From Leucobacter massiliensis (GTDB lineage: Bacteria; Actinomycetota; Actinomycetes; Actinomycetales; Microbacteriaceae), in assembly GCF_002982315.1 (NCBI RefSeq), contig NZ_MWZD01000017.1, positions 248,001 to 312,000 on the forward strand: 64,000 nt of DNA. Reading direction: 5' to 3'. Numbering within the stretch: position 1 is the first letter of the stretch; every line of letters begins with the position of its first letter. A program made the position numbers and the translations under genes. Positions 42,586 through 50,725 of this stretch are shown here, in pieces. The notes beneath the pieces were generated by a model. The model was not told where the DNA came from, made no database searches, and saw only the letters and a program-made list of their open reading frames with translations.

Positions 42586-44004
42586 TCACGCCTCCGGGGC
42601 GCGCAGGCGCTGCACCCAGGCCTCGACCTCGTCGGCGGTGCGGGGGATCGCGGCGGAGAGGTTCAGGCAGCCCTCCTCGGTCACGACGATGTCGTCCTCG
42701 ATGCGCACCCCGATGCCGCGGTACTCCTCCGGCACGGTGAGGTCGTCGGGCTGGAAGTAGAGTCCCGGCTCGATGGTGAACACCATGCCGGCTTCGAGTA
42801 CGCCGTCGAGGTAGAGCTCGCGTCGCGCCTGCGCGCAGTCGTGCACGTCGATGCCGAGGTGGTGGCTCGTGCCGTGCACCATGTAGCGGCGGTAGTAGGC
42901 GGTGCCGTCGTCGGCGGGCAGCAGCCCCCACTCGCGGGTGCGCGCCTCGATCACCGTCATCGCGGCCTCGTGCACCTCGCGGAAGCGGATCCCTGGCCGC
43001 ACGATCGCGCGGGCGGCGTCCGCGGCCTCCAGCACGGCGTCGTAGACGCGGCGCTGCACCTCGGTGAAGACGCCGGAGACCGGCACGGTTCGGGTGATGT
43101 CGGCCGTGTAGAGGCTGTCGAGCTCGACCCCGGCGTCGAGCAGCAGCAGGTCTCCCTCGAGCACCGGACCGTCGTTGCGGATCCAGTGCAGCGTGCAGGC
43201 GTGCGGGCCCGCCGCCGCGATCGTCTCGTATCCGACCGTGTTGCCGTCGAGCCGCGCGCGCTGATTGAAGACGCCCTCGACGATGCGTTCCCCGCGCGGG
43301 TGCGTGCTCGCGCGCGGAAGCGCGGCGAGGACCTCGTCGAAGCCGGTGGCGGTCGCGTCGACGGCGGCCTGCATCTCGGCGAGTTCGAAGGCGTCCTTCA
43401 CGAGCCGCAGCTCGGAGGCTGCCCGCGCGAGCTCCTCGTCGTCGAGGGTGCGGTCGCGCTCGCCGGCGGCGAAGTCGGCGAGGTGGGCGGTGCGGATCCC
43501 GAGGCTCGCGGCGACCTGGGCGAGCGAGGGTCGCGGGCCGATCCAGAACTCCCCGATCTCGGGGTTCGCGAAGAACTCGTCGCTGTCACGGCCGGCTCGC
43601 TCGCGGAAGTAGAGCGTCGCCTCGTGGGTGGCGCCGTGGCCGCCGGGACCCTCGGCGGGATCGGCTACCGGATCGAGCACGAGGATCGCGCCCGGCTCGG
43701 CGTCGGAGCCCCAGCCGGTGAGGTGCGCGAAGGCGCTGTGCGCGCGGTACTGGTAAAAGGTGTCGTTCGAGCGCTGCTTCATGGCGCCCGCGGCGATCAC
43801 GAGCCGCTCGCCCGGGAAGCGGGCGCCGAGCTCGGCGCGCCGGCGCGCCGCGTGCGGGGCCACGGGCCGCTCCGCTGGCAGCGTCTCGGGCCGCGCCGCC
43901 CAGTGCGCGGAGATGTAGCTGCCGAAGGCATCCGTCTGCGGGGTGGTGCTGCGGTTGCTGTTGTCGATCTCCACCTCGTGGGTGGACTGCGCCGTCTCGG
44001 TCAT
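42586..44004 (-). CDS. pepP: Xaa-Pro aminopeptidase (M24B)
   Basis: A 472-residue metallopeptidase. An N-terminal AMP_N domain (about 45-190) precedes the pita-bread M24 domain. Metal ligands sit in LLLLDAGVELDSLYTADITRTVP (two Asp), MVHGTSHHLGIDVHDC (His), VFTIEPGLYF (Glu) and RIEDDIVVTEEG (Glu). Removes N-terminal residues before proline. GGGAG precedes the ATG. Divergent from the PHP gene with a repeat element in between. Confidence 0.94.
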   Translation of the reverse strand: MTETAQSTHEVEIDNSNRSTTPQTDAFGSYISAHWAARPETLPAERPVAPHAARRRAELGARFPGERLVIAAGAMKQRSNDTFYQYRAHSAFAHLTGWGSDAEPGAILVLDPVADPAEGPGGHGATHEATLYFRERAGRDSDEFFANPEIGEFWIGPRPSLAQVAASLGIRTAHLADFAAGERDRTLDDEELARAASELRLVKDAFELAEMQAAVDATATGFDEVLAALPRASTHPRGERIVEGVFNQRARLDGNTVGYETIAAAGPHACTLHWIRNDGPVLEGDLLLLDAGVELDSLYTADITRTVPVSGVFTEVQRRVYDAVLEAADAARAIVRPGIRFREVHEAAMTVIEARTREWGLLPADDGTAYYRRYMVHGTSHHLGIDVHDCAQARRELYLDGVLEAGMVFTIEPGLYFQPDDLTVPEEYRGIGVRIEDDIVVTEEGCLNLSAAIPRTADEVEAWVQRLRAPEA

Positions 44005-44075
44005 GCTCCCATCCTCTCACCCCCGCGTGCGCGGTGCCTCCGCTCGCGCGCTGGCGAGCGCCGACCTTCTCGAAC

Positions 44076-44150
44076 CCGCACGTTTCCGCTGAGTCCGCAC
44101 TGTTGTGCCCGCACGAAACGTGCGGACTCAGCGGAAGTGTGCGGACTCGG
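44076..44150. repeat. intergenic palindromic repeat, TGCGGACTCAGCGG type
   Basis: TTCCGCTGAGTCCGCAC (44084-44100) pairs perfectly with GTGCGGACTCAGCGGAA (44120-44136) around 19 bases. A competing hairpin CCGCACG-AAA-CGTGCGG occupies 44109-44125. A further GTGCGGACTCG follows at 44139-44149. It shares the GTGCGGACTC-GCGG core with the element at 5193-5277, but here lies between divergent genes, near the PHP promoter. Confidence 0.8.
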
Positions 44151-44179
44151 GCGGGCGGGACGGCCGGGTGGGCTGCGCA

Positions 44180-44185
44180 TAGGAT
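44180..44185 (+). promoter_or_regulatory. -10 element, leaderless start of the PHP gene
   Basis: TAGGAT six bases before the ATG at 44192. Confidence 0.55.
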
Positions 44186-44191
44186 GGGAGG

Positions 44192-45043
44192 ATGAGCGGA
44201 GCTGGCGGGCGGGGCGGATTCGATCTGCACACCCACTCGGTCCACTCGGACGGCACGACCCGTCCGGCCGAGATCGCGCGCGAGGCCGCGCGGCTCGGGC
44301 TCGCCGGATTCGCGCTCACCGACCACGACACCGTCGACGGCTGGGACGAGGCCCGCGAGGCGGCCGCGGCGGCGGGCATCGGCTTCGTGCCGGGCATCGA
44401 GATCACCACGAAGCACGCCGGATCCTCGCGCCACCTCCTCGGCTACGGCATCGAGCGCGGCAGCGGGGAGCTGTTCGAGGCGCTCGCCGAGGTGCGCACC
44501 GCGCGCCGCGAGCGCGCGCGGGAGATGGTGCGCCGCGTCGCCGCCGACTACGCGATCGACTGGGGGATGGTGCTCGGCGAGGAGGACGAGCGCACGGTGG
44601 GCCGCCCGCACATCGCGGACGCGCTGGTCGCCGCGGGGTACTTCGCGGATCGCAGCACCGCCTTCGCCGAGGTGCTGCACCCGGGCTCGCCCTACTACCT
44701 CGGCACCCACGCCATCGACACCGCGGAGGCGATCCGCATGGTGCGCGCCGCGGGCGGTGTGGCGGTGCTCGCCCACCCGGCGGCGACCCGGCAGCGCCGC
44801 GCCGTCACCCCGCAGGAACTGCGCGAGCTCGCGGGGGCCGGGCTGTGGGGCGTCGAGCTCGACCACCCCGAGAACCGCGCCGACTGGCTGCCGCCCCTCG
44901 CCGAGGCCGCCGCCGCGCTCGGCCTCGCAGTCACCGGCGCGAGCGACTACCACGGCGCGGGCAAGCCCAACCGGCTGGGGGAGCGCAGCACGGACGCCGC
45001 GCTCGTCGAGCGCCTGCGCGCCGCCGTCGCGAACCCGCGCTGA
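44192..45043 (+). CDS. PHP-domain phosphoesterase
   Basis: A 283-residue PHP protein of the TrpH/YciV type. FDLHTHSVHSDGTTRPAEI gives the first metal His pair, LTDHDTVDG the second, PGIEITT the Glu, and AVLAHPAATR and GASDYHG the later His/Asp ligands. TrpH-like enzymes are 3',5'-nucleotide phosphatases or RNA 5'-end exonucleases; which applies is unknown. Convergent with the DEAD-box helicase gene (19-bp gap). Confidence 0.92.
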   Translation: MSGAGGRGGFDLHTHSVHSDGTTRPAEIAREAARLGLAGFALTDHDTVDGWDEAREAAAAAGIGFVPGIEITTKHAGSSRHLLGYGIERGSGELFEALAEVRTARRERAREMVRRVAADYAIDWGMVLGEEDERTVGRPHIADALVAAGYFADRSTAFAEVLHPGSPYYLGTHAIDTAEAIRMVRAAGGVAVLAHPAATRQRRAVTPQELRELAGAGLWGVELDHPENRADWLPPLAEAAAALGLAVTGASDYHGAGKPNRLGERSTDAALVERLRAAVANPR

Positions 45044-45062
45044 GCCTCAGCCCGCAGCGCGC

Positions 45063-46637
45063 TCAGGCCGCTGAGCCGGAGTCCTCCTGCGTTCCCGAGT
45101 CGGCTGCACCCGGGTCGGCTGCTCCCGAGTCGGCTGCGCCCGACTCGGCGGCAGCGGATCCGCCCGAGCCACCCCGGCGACGTCGCCGGCGGCGGCGCGG
45201 CGCGGCGGGCTCGGCGCCGTCCTGCAGCAGCGGCGCGCCCGGCTCGCCGCCGCCCTCCGTGTCGTGGCCGTGCTGATCGTGGCCGTGCGCCTCGTGGCGG
45301 CCGGGGCCCTGCGGATTGGCGCTGCGGGTGCGGCGGCGGGTGCGCTTGCGGCCCTCGCCGGATCCCGGACCGTCCCCGGATCCCGAAGCCGAGCGCGATC
45401 CCGAGCCCTCCCCGGAGCGCGGGTCCCGCGGCGCCCGCTCCTTCACCGGCGTCGCCTTCAGGCGGCCCTTCGTCCCCTCGGGGATCTTCAGATCCGCGAA
45501 GAGGTGCGGCGAGGAGGAGTAGGTCTCCACCGGCTCCGGGATGCCGAAGTCGAGCGCCTTGTCGATGAGCGCCCACTTGTGCAGATCGTCCCAGTCGACG
45601 AAGGTCACCGCGATGCCGGTGCGTCCGGCGCGGCCCGTGCGGCCGACGCGGTGCAGGTAGGTCTTCTCGTCGTCGGGCACCGTGTGGTTGATCACGTGCG
45701 TGACGTCGTCGACGTCGATGCCGCGCGCCGCGACGTCCGTGGCGATCAGGATGTCCTTCTTGCCGGCCTTGAAGGCCGCCATCGCCCGCTCGCGCTGATC
45801 CTGATTGAGATCGCCGTGCACCGCCGCGGCGTTGAATCCGCGATCGTTGAGCTCCTCCTGCAGCTTCGCCGCCGCGCGCTTGGTGCGCATGAACACGACC
45901 GTCTTGCCCCGGCCCTCGGCCTGCAGGATGCGGCCGATCACCTCGTCCTTGTCGAGCGAGTGGGCGCGGTAGACGATGTGCTCGATGTTCGCCTGAGCCA
46001 CGCCCTCGTCCGGGTCGCTCGCGCGGATGTGGATCGGCTTCGACATGAAGCGCCGCGCGAGCGTGACGATCGTGCCGGGCATGGTCGCCGAGAACAGCAT
46101 CGTGTGCCGCGTCGCCGGGGTCTTCGCGAAGAGCTTCTCGATGTCGGCCAGGAAGCCGAGGTCGAGCATCTTGTCTGCCTCGTCGAGGACCATCTCGCGC
46201 ACGTTCCCCAGATTGAGGATGCGCTGGCTCGCGAGGTCCAGCAGGCGGCCCGGCGTGCCGACCACGACCTGCGCCCCGGCCTTCAACTGCTCGATCTGCC
46301 CCTCGTAGGCCTTGCCGCCGTAGATCGGCACCACGGTTGCGCCGCGGTTCTGCGCCGCAAGCTCCAGGTCCTCGTACACCTGCACCGCGAGCTCTCGGGT
46401 CGGCACGACGACGAGCGCCTGCACGCCCGGCTCCGGGTCCGCGCCGACGCGCTGCAGCAGCGGCAGTCCGAAGCCGAAGGTCTTGCCGGTGCCCGTCTTC
46501 GCCTGGCCGATGATGTCCTGGCCGGTGAGGGCCAGTGGGATGGTCTGCTCCTGGATGGGGAAGGCGTCGACGATGCCGCGATTCGCGAGAGCATCGACCA
46601 TGTCCTGATCCACACCGAGTTCGAGGAATGTCGTCAC
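45063..46637 (-). CDS. DEAD-box RNA helicase (RhlE/CshA-like)
   Basis: A 524-residue helicase. Q motif (FPIQEQTIPLALTGQDIIGQAKTGTGKT with Walker A), PTRELA, TPGR, DEAD (VLDEADKML), SAT and HRVGRTGRAGR are all present, finishing near residue 360. The C-terminal ~160 residues are disordered and basic, with RKRTRRRTRS and RRRRRRRRGG clusters and Ala-Asp/Ser-Gly repeats (SGAADSGAADPGAADSG). The GTG at 46637 is taken as start (VTTFLELGV), matching the usual N-terminus. A role in RNA remodelling or ribosome assembly is likely; cold-shock involvement is typical of the family. Confidence 0.93.
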   Translation of the reverse strand: MTTFLELGVDQDMVDALANRGIVDAFPIQEQTIPLALTGQDIIGQAKTGTGKTFGFGLPLLQRVGADPEPGVQALVVVPTRELAVQVYEDLELAAQNRGATVVPIYGGKAYEGQIEQLKAGAQVVVGTPGRLLDLASQRILNLGNVREMVLDEADKMLDLGFLADIEKLFAKTPATRHTMLFSATMPGTIVTLARRFMSKPIHIRASDPDEGVAQANIEHIVYRAHSLDKDEVIGRILQAEGRGKTVVFMRTKRAAAKLQEELNDRGFNAAAVHGDLNQDQRERAMAAFKAGKKDILIATDVAARGIDVDDVTHVINHTVPDDEKTYLHRVGRTGRAGRTGIAVTFVDWDDLHKWALIDKALDFGIPEPVETYSSSPHLFADLKIPEGTKGRLKATPVKERAPRDPRSGEGSGSRSASGSGDGPGSGEGRKRTRRRTRSANPQGPGRHEAHGHDQHGHDTEGGGEPGAPLLQDGAEPAAPRRRRRRRRGGSGGSAAAESGAADSGAADPGAADSGTQEDSGSAA

Positions 46638-46777
46638 GTTGCGTCCTATTCTGCGCCGCACGGGCGTCCGGGTGCTGCGCGCGCGTTCGCAAGGGGCGCA
46701 GCGGCGGGGAATCCGATGTCCCCCGCGATCAATACGTACCGCACTAGTCTATTCCAAGCCGCCGCCTCAGCGGACGG

Positions 46778-46783
46778 TAAGCT
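46778..46783 (+). promoter_or_regulatory. -10 element of the ferritin-like/RlmC operon
   Basis: TAAGCT six bases before the GTG at 46790. Confidence 0.5.
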
Positions 46784-46789
46784 GACAGG

Positions 46790-47509
46790 GTGTTCGAGTG
46801 GATTCGCGGGCTGCGCAAGACCAGCGCCCCGGTGCGCAGGCTGCGCGGGCGAGGCGAGGGAAGCGATGCGGAGCGCGTCGAACTCGCGGAGTTCGCCCCC
46901 GGGATACTGCCGTTCCTGGGCCTGACCGCCTACCTGCAGCTGGAGCTGTACGAGGCCGCGACCCGCGCCGTCTCGGGTGCCTCGACGCTCGAGGCGAAGG
47001 AGGTGCTGGCCCGCGTGGCCGGCCTGACCCTCGCCAAGCATCAGCGCCTCGCCGACGAGATCCGCCGTCGCGGTGAGCAGCCCCACCTCGTGATGGGCCC
47101 CTACTCCCGGGTGATCGACGAGTACGTGGAGCGGATCGACACGCCCGACTGGCACCAGCACGTGCTGTCCCTCTACCTGGTCGGCGGCCTCTTCGACGGC
47201 TTCTTCGCGAGCCTTGCCGAGGGGCTGCGCGACGGCTACCGGAGCGAGGCGATCGAGATCCTCAGCAGCGACAGCGGCCGTGAGGACCTCGCGAAGCTGC
47301 TCGCCGATGCGCTGGCGGCGGACGAGGCGCTGTCGAGCTGGCTGGCGCTGTGGGGTCGGCGGCTCGTGGGGGACACGCTGCTCGTCTCGCGGGCCGTGCT
47401 CTCGCTCAGCGAGCGCCGCGCCTTCGACGCGAGCGAGGTGGAACCCGTGTTCACCGAGCTGATCGCCGATCACATCCGGCGGATGGATGGTCTAGGGCTC
47501 ACCGCATGA
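46790..47509 (+). CDS. ferritin-like fold protein (MiaE/rubrerythrin-like)
   Basis: A 239-residue all-helical protein. YLQLELYEAATRAVSGASTLEAKEVLARVAGLTLAKHQRLADEI contains Glu and E/xxH patterns of a diiron four-helix bundle, and SEVEPVFTELIADHIRRM ends the domain. Relatives include tRNA-(ms2io6A) hydroxylase and ferritin-like proteins; the sequence does not settle which. The stop overlaps the ATG of rlmC (ATGA), suggesting a possible RNA-related role, by context only. Confidence 0.82.
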   Translation: MFEWIRGLRKTSAPVRRLRGRGEGSDAERVELAEFAPGILPFLGLTAYLQLELYEAATRAVSGASTLEAKEVLARVAGLTLAKHQRLADEIRRRGEQPHLVMGPYSRVIDEYVERIDTPDWHQHVLSLYLVGGLFDGFFASLAEGLRDGYRSEAIEILSSDSGREDLAKLLADALAADEALSSWLALWGRRLVGDTLLVSRAVLSLSERRAFDASEVEPVFTELIADHIRRMDGLGLTA

Positions 47510-48789
47510 TCCCGCTCGCGGTCGCCGCGACGTCCGCTCCGCCCCCGCACTGCGAGTACTTCGCGAGCGGCCGCTGCCGCAGCTGCGCGCTCATCGAGCA
47601 GCCCGTCGCCGAGCAGCTGCGAGACAAGGAGTCCCGCTGCCGTGAACTGCTGCCCACGGTGCCCGAGCACGCCTGGCTGCCGAGCGTCGGCGGCGGCGCG
47701 CGCGACTTCCGCAACAAGGCGAAGCTCGTCGTGGGCGGCCGGCCGGGAGCCGTGACGCTCGGGATCCTCGGCCCCGGCGGCGAGGGCGTCGATCTGCGCG
47801 ACTGCCTCATCCAGGAGCCCGCGATCCGGGGCGTGATCCCGAGCCTTGCCGCGTTCATCGAGCGCAGCGGCCTGCCGCCCTACGACGTGCCGCGCCGCCG
47901 CGGCGAGCTGAAGTTCGTACACCTCACCGCGTCGCCCGGCGGCGATCTGATGCTGCGCTTCGTGGTCCGCTCCGAGCGCGCCCTCGCCGTGCTGCGCCGT
48001 GGCCTGCCCGAGCTGCGCGAGGCGATCCCTCGGGCCGTCGTCGTCTCGGTCAACCTGCTTCCCGAGCACAAGGCCGTGCTCGAGGGGGAGCGCGAGGAGC
48101 TGCTGCTCGGCTCCGCGCTCACGATGGACCTGGGGGACGGCGCCCCGCTGCACCTGCTGCCGCAGAGCTTCTTCCAGACGAACACGGCCGTCGCACGGGC
48201 ACTCTACGCTCAGGCGGCCGAGTGGGTGGCGCGCGAGCGGCCGGCGAGCCTGTGGGACCTCTACTGCGGGGTGGGCGGTTTCGCGCTGCACATCGCGGCG
48301 GCCCTGGAGGAGACCGCGGGCGGGCGCGGCCCAGGTCCTGACGGCGCCCAGGGCCGCGACGGCTCGGGGGGCGAGGGATCTTCCGGCGCGGGTGCCGCGG
48401 CGCCGGCGACCCGGCCCGAGGTCCTCGGCGTCGAGATCAGCGAGGCCGCGGTGCGGTCCGCCCGCCGCAGCGCGCGCGAGCGAGGGATCCCGGCGCGCTT
48501 CGTCGCCGCCGATGCGACGGCCTTCGCGCTCGCCGCGGATCCCGCAGCGCTGCCCGAGACGGTGATCGTGAATCCGCCGCGCCGCGGCATCGGACCCGAG
48601 CTGAGCGGCTGGCTGGAGGCTTCGGGCGTGCGCTGCCTCGTGTATTCGAGCTGCAACCCCGAGAGCCTGGCTCGCGACCTCGCCGCGATGCCGTCGTATG
48701 GGGTGCGGGAGGCAAGGATCTTCGACATGTTCCCGCACACCCGGCACCTGGAGCTCGCGGTGCTGCTCGAACGGGAACGGGCTGCCTGA
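47506..48789 (+). CDS. rlmC: 23S rRNA (uracil) C5-methyltransferase, RlmC-like
   Basis: A 427-residue RNA m5U methyltransferase of the TrmA/RumA class. The four Fe-S cysteines look to be C16, C24, C27 (HCEYFASGRCRSC) and one near 106 (DLRDCLIQE). QSFFQTN is motif X-like, LWDLYCGVGGFAL the SAM loop, VNPPRRGIG and YSSCNPESLARDL the catalytic region with nucleophilic Cys. An Ala/Gly-rich insert sits inside the methyltransferase domain. Predicted to methylate 23S rRNA U747; RumA- or TrmA-like specificity is not excluded. Start ATG overlaps the preceding stop. Confidence 0.93.
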   Translation: MIPLAVAATSAPPPHCEYFASGRCRSCALIEQPVAEQLRDKESRCRELLPTVPEHAWLPSVGGGARDFRNKAKLVVGGRPGAVTLGILGPGGEGVDLRDCLIQEPAIRGVIPSLAAFIERSGLPPYDVPRRRGELKFVHLTASPGGDLMLRFVVRSERALAVLRRGLPELREAIPRAVVVSVNLLPEHKAVLEGEREELLLGSALTMDLGDGAPLHLLPQSFFQTNTAVARALYAQAAEWVARERPASLWDLYCGVGGFALHIAAALEETAGGRGPGPDGAQGRDGSGGEGSSGAGAAAPATRPEVLGVEISEAAVRSARRSARERGIPARFVAADATAFALAADPAALPETVIVNPPRRGIGPELSGWLEASGVRCLVYSSCNPESLARDLAAMPSYGVREARIFDMFPHTRHLELAVLLERERAA

Positions 48790-48828
48790 TCCGGCGCGCC
48801 CGGAGCGCGTGCATGGGAGGATGAACGC

Positions 48829-50262
48829 ATGAACATCGTGCTGGGAGTGAGCGGCGGGATCGCCGCCTACAAGGCCGTGGCGCTCGCACGCCTGCTCGTG
48901 GAGGACGGCCACGAGCTGCATGTGGTGCCCACCGAGGAGGCGCTGCGCTTCGTCGGCACGCCCACCTGGGAGGCGATCAGCCGCCACCCCGTCACCACCT
49001 CGGTGCACGAGGACGTGCCCGAGGTGCGCCACGTGGCGCTCGGACAGCGCGCCGATCTGGTGATCGTGGCCCCCGCCACCGCCAACACGCTCGCGCGGAT
49101 GACCGCCGGCCTGGCCGACGATCTGCTCGGCACCACGCTGCTCGCCACCCGGGCACCCGTGCTCGTCGCCCCGGCCATGCACACGGAGATGTGGCAGCAC
49201 CCCTCCACGCAGGACAATGTGGCGATCCTGCGCGCTCGGGGCGTGGTGTTCGCGGGACCGGAGAGCGGACGGCTCACGGGCGACGACAGCGGACCCGGGC
49301 GGATGAGCGAGCCGGAGGGCATCGCCGAGCTGGCGCGCGAGTTGCTCGCGGGAAGCGGATCCGGCGCTGCGGGATCGGCGGGGGCGAGCGGCGCTGCGGT
49401 GGCGGACCCGGACCCGGATCCCGGTCGCGAAGCGGCTCCGCTCACCGGCAGCGAGACCTTCTCCGAGCTGGAGGCTCCGGCGTCCCCGCTCGCGTCCGGC
49501 GACTTCGAGGGGGTGCGCGTGCTCGTGACGGCCGGCGGCACACGCGAGCCGATCGATCCGGTGCGCTACCTCGGCAACCGTTCGAGCGGACGCCAGGGGG
49601 TCGCGGTCGCGGCGGCGGCGGCGGATCGCGGCGCGAAGGTCGTGCTGCTCGCGGCCAATATCGACGAGTCGGTGCTGGCCGAGTTGCGGGATCGCCCGAG
49701 CGTGCGCGTGGTGCCGGTGGGCACGGCCGCCGAACTCGAATCGGCGGCGCGCGCCGCGGCGGGGGGCGCGGAAGTGGTGATCATGGCGGCCGCGGTGGCC
49801 GACTACCGGGTGGCCGAGGTGGCCGAGCACAAGATCCGCAAGGAGGACGCGCCGGGCCAGGCGCCGACGCTGAGGCTCGTGGAGAACCCCGACATCCTCG
49901 TCGGGCTCGTCCGCGAGCGGCGTCCCGGCCAGGTGATCGTGGGCTTCGCAGCCGAGACGGTGGGTGCCGGCCGCGGGCATTCCGAGCCGGACGCGGAGGA
50001 CGCGGCATTCCCCGGCCCCGGCGAGGAGGACCCCGCCGAGGAACTGCTGGAGCGCGGGCGCCGCAAGCTCGCCCGCAAGGGCGTCGATCTGCTCGCCGTC
50101 AACGCGGTCGGCTGGAACGCGGGCTTCGAGAGCGCCGAGAACGCCCTGCTCGTGCTCGACGCCGATGGCCGCGTCGCCTGCGAGGCCACCGGCACCAAGC
50201 GGGCCGTCGCCGAGCGCCTGCTCGACGCCGTCCGCGACGAGCTGCGCGCGCTCCGCCACTGA
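48829..50262 (+). CDS. coaBC: bifunctional CoaBC (PPC synthetase / decarboxylase)
   Basis: A 477-residue bifunctional enzyme of coenzyme A synthesis. The N-terminal decarboxylase half (1-180) is a flavodoxin-like FMN fold with GVSGGIAAYKAV, VRHVALGQRADL (catalytic His), APATANTLARMTAGLADDLL and PAMHTEMW. The C-terminal synthetase half starts about 225 (VRVLVTAGGTREPIDPVRYLGNRSSGRQG) and has AAAVADYR. The linker (~165-220) is Gly/Ala/Asp-rich, and there is an inserted acidic Gly/Pro segment near 385-400. It forms 4'-phosphopantetheine from 4'-phosphopantothenate and cysteine, using CTP. Confidence 0.96.
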   Translation: MNIVLGVSGGIAAYKAVALARLLVEDGHELHVVPTEEALRFVGTPTWEAISRHPVTTSVHEDVPEVRHVALGQRADLVIVAPATANTLARMTAGLADDLLGTTLLATRAPVLVAPAMHTEMWQHPSTQDNVAILRARGVVFAGPESGRLTGDDSGPGRMSEPEGIAELARELLAGSGSGAAGSAGASGAAVADPDPDPGREAAPLTGSETFSELEAPASPLASGDFEGVRVLVTAGGTREPIDPVRYLGNRSSGRQGVAVAAAAADRGAKVVLLAANIDESVLAELRDRPSVRVVPVGTAAELESAARAAAGGAEVVIMAAAVADYRVAEVAEHKIRKEDAPGQAPTLRLVENPDILVGLVRERRPGQVIVGFAAETVGAGRGHSEPDAEDAAFPGPGEEDPAEELLERGRRKLARKGVDLLAVNAVGWNAGFESAENALLVLDADGRVACEATGTKRAVAERLLDAVRDELRALRH

Positions 50263-50296
50263 GGGCGCGCATCCGCGCCGCGGCGCTCGTCGCGCC

Positions 50297-50521
50297 CTAG
50301 CTGATGAAGCCGACCTTCCGGCCGCCCTCGCCGCCGAGCTCGACGTAGGCGATCGACTCGGTGTCGACGAGGTACTGACGGCCCTTGGCGTCGGCGAGCG
50401 CGACGAGCGAGGCGTCGCCCGCGACCGCGTTCTCGATGAGCGCGCGCAGCTCCTCGGCGCTCGACTCGGTCTCGAACGAGAGCTCGCGGGGCGAGTGCTT
50501 GATGCCGATGCGAACTTCCAC
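50297..50521 (-). CDS. DUF3107 protein
   Basis: A 74-residue actinobacterial protein: EVRIGIKHSPRELSFETESSAEELRALIENAVAGD, then LADAKGRQYLVDTESIAYVELG and a short RKVGF tail. GTG 50521 follows GAGGAGG. Mycobacterial relatives lie in the same neighbourhood (my recollection: Rv3208A). Function unknown; small, soluble. Confidence 0.88.
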   Translation of the reverse strand: MEVRIGIKHSPRELSFETESSAEELRALIENAVAGDASLVALADAKGRQYLVDTESIAYVELGGEGGRKVGFIS

Positions 50522-50636
50522 GGGGTACCTCCTCGGGTGCCGCGGCCGGACCGCGGTGCTGACGGTGTGCAGTGTCTCCGAGTCTAGGGGTGGCGGTGGC
50601 TGGAAGGCCCCGATCGTCGCCGGCGTTCGCCGTGGG

Positions 50637-50684
50637 CGCATCCGCGGTGGCGCCCGCGGTCGCATCCGCGGTGGCGCCGGCGGT
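50637..50684. repeat. two 24-bp tandem repeats upstream of adnA
   Basis: CGCATCCGCGGTGGCGCC plus CGCGGT (50637-50660) and the same unit with one base changed (50661-50684). Between the DUF3107 start and the adnA promoter. Confidence 0.8.
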
Positions 50685-50713
50685 CGGCGCCCGTCAGTGT
50701 CGGGGGTGCTCGG

Positions 50714-50719
50714 TAGGGT
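50714..50719 (+). promoter_or_regulatory. -10 element, leaderless start of adnA
   Basis: TAGGGT six bases before the ATG at 50726. Confidence 0.5.
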
Positions 50720-50725
50720 GATCGC

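Noticed and set aside
45316..45522. Small plus-strand ORF opposite the helicase tail
   Set aside because: Arg/Pro/Glu repeats mirroring the disordered helicase tail; no start signal.
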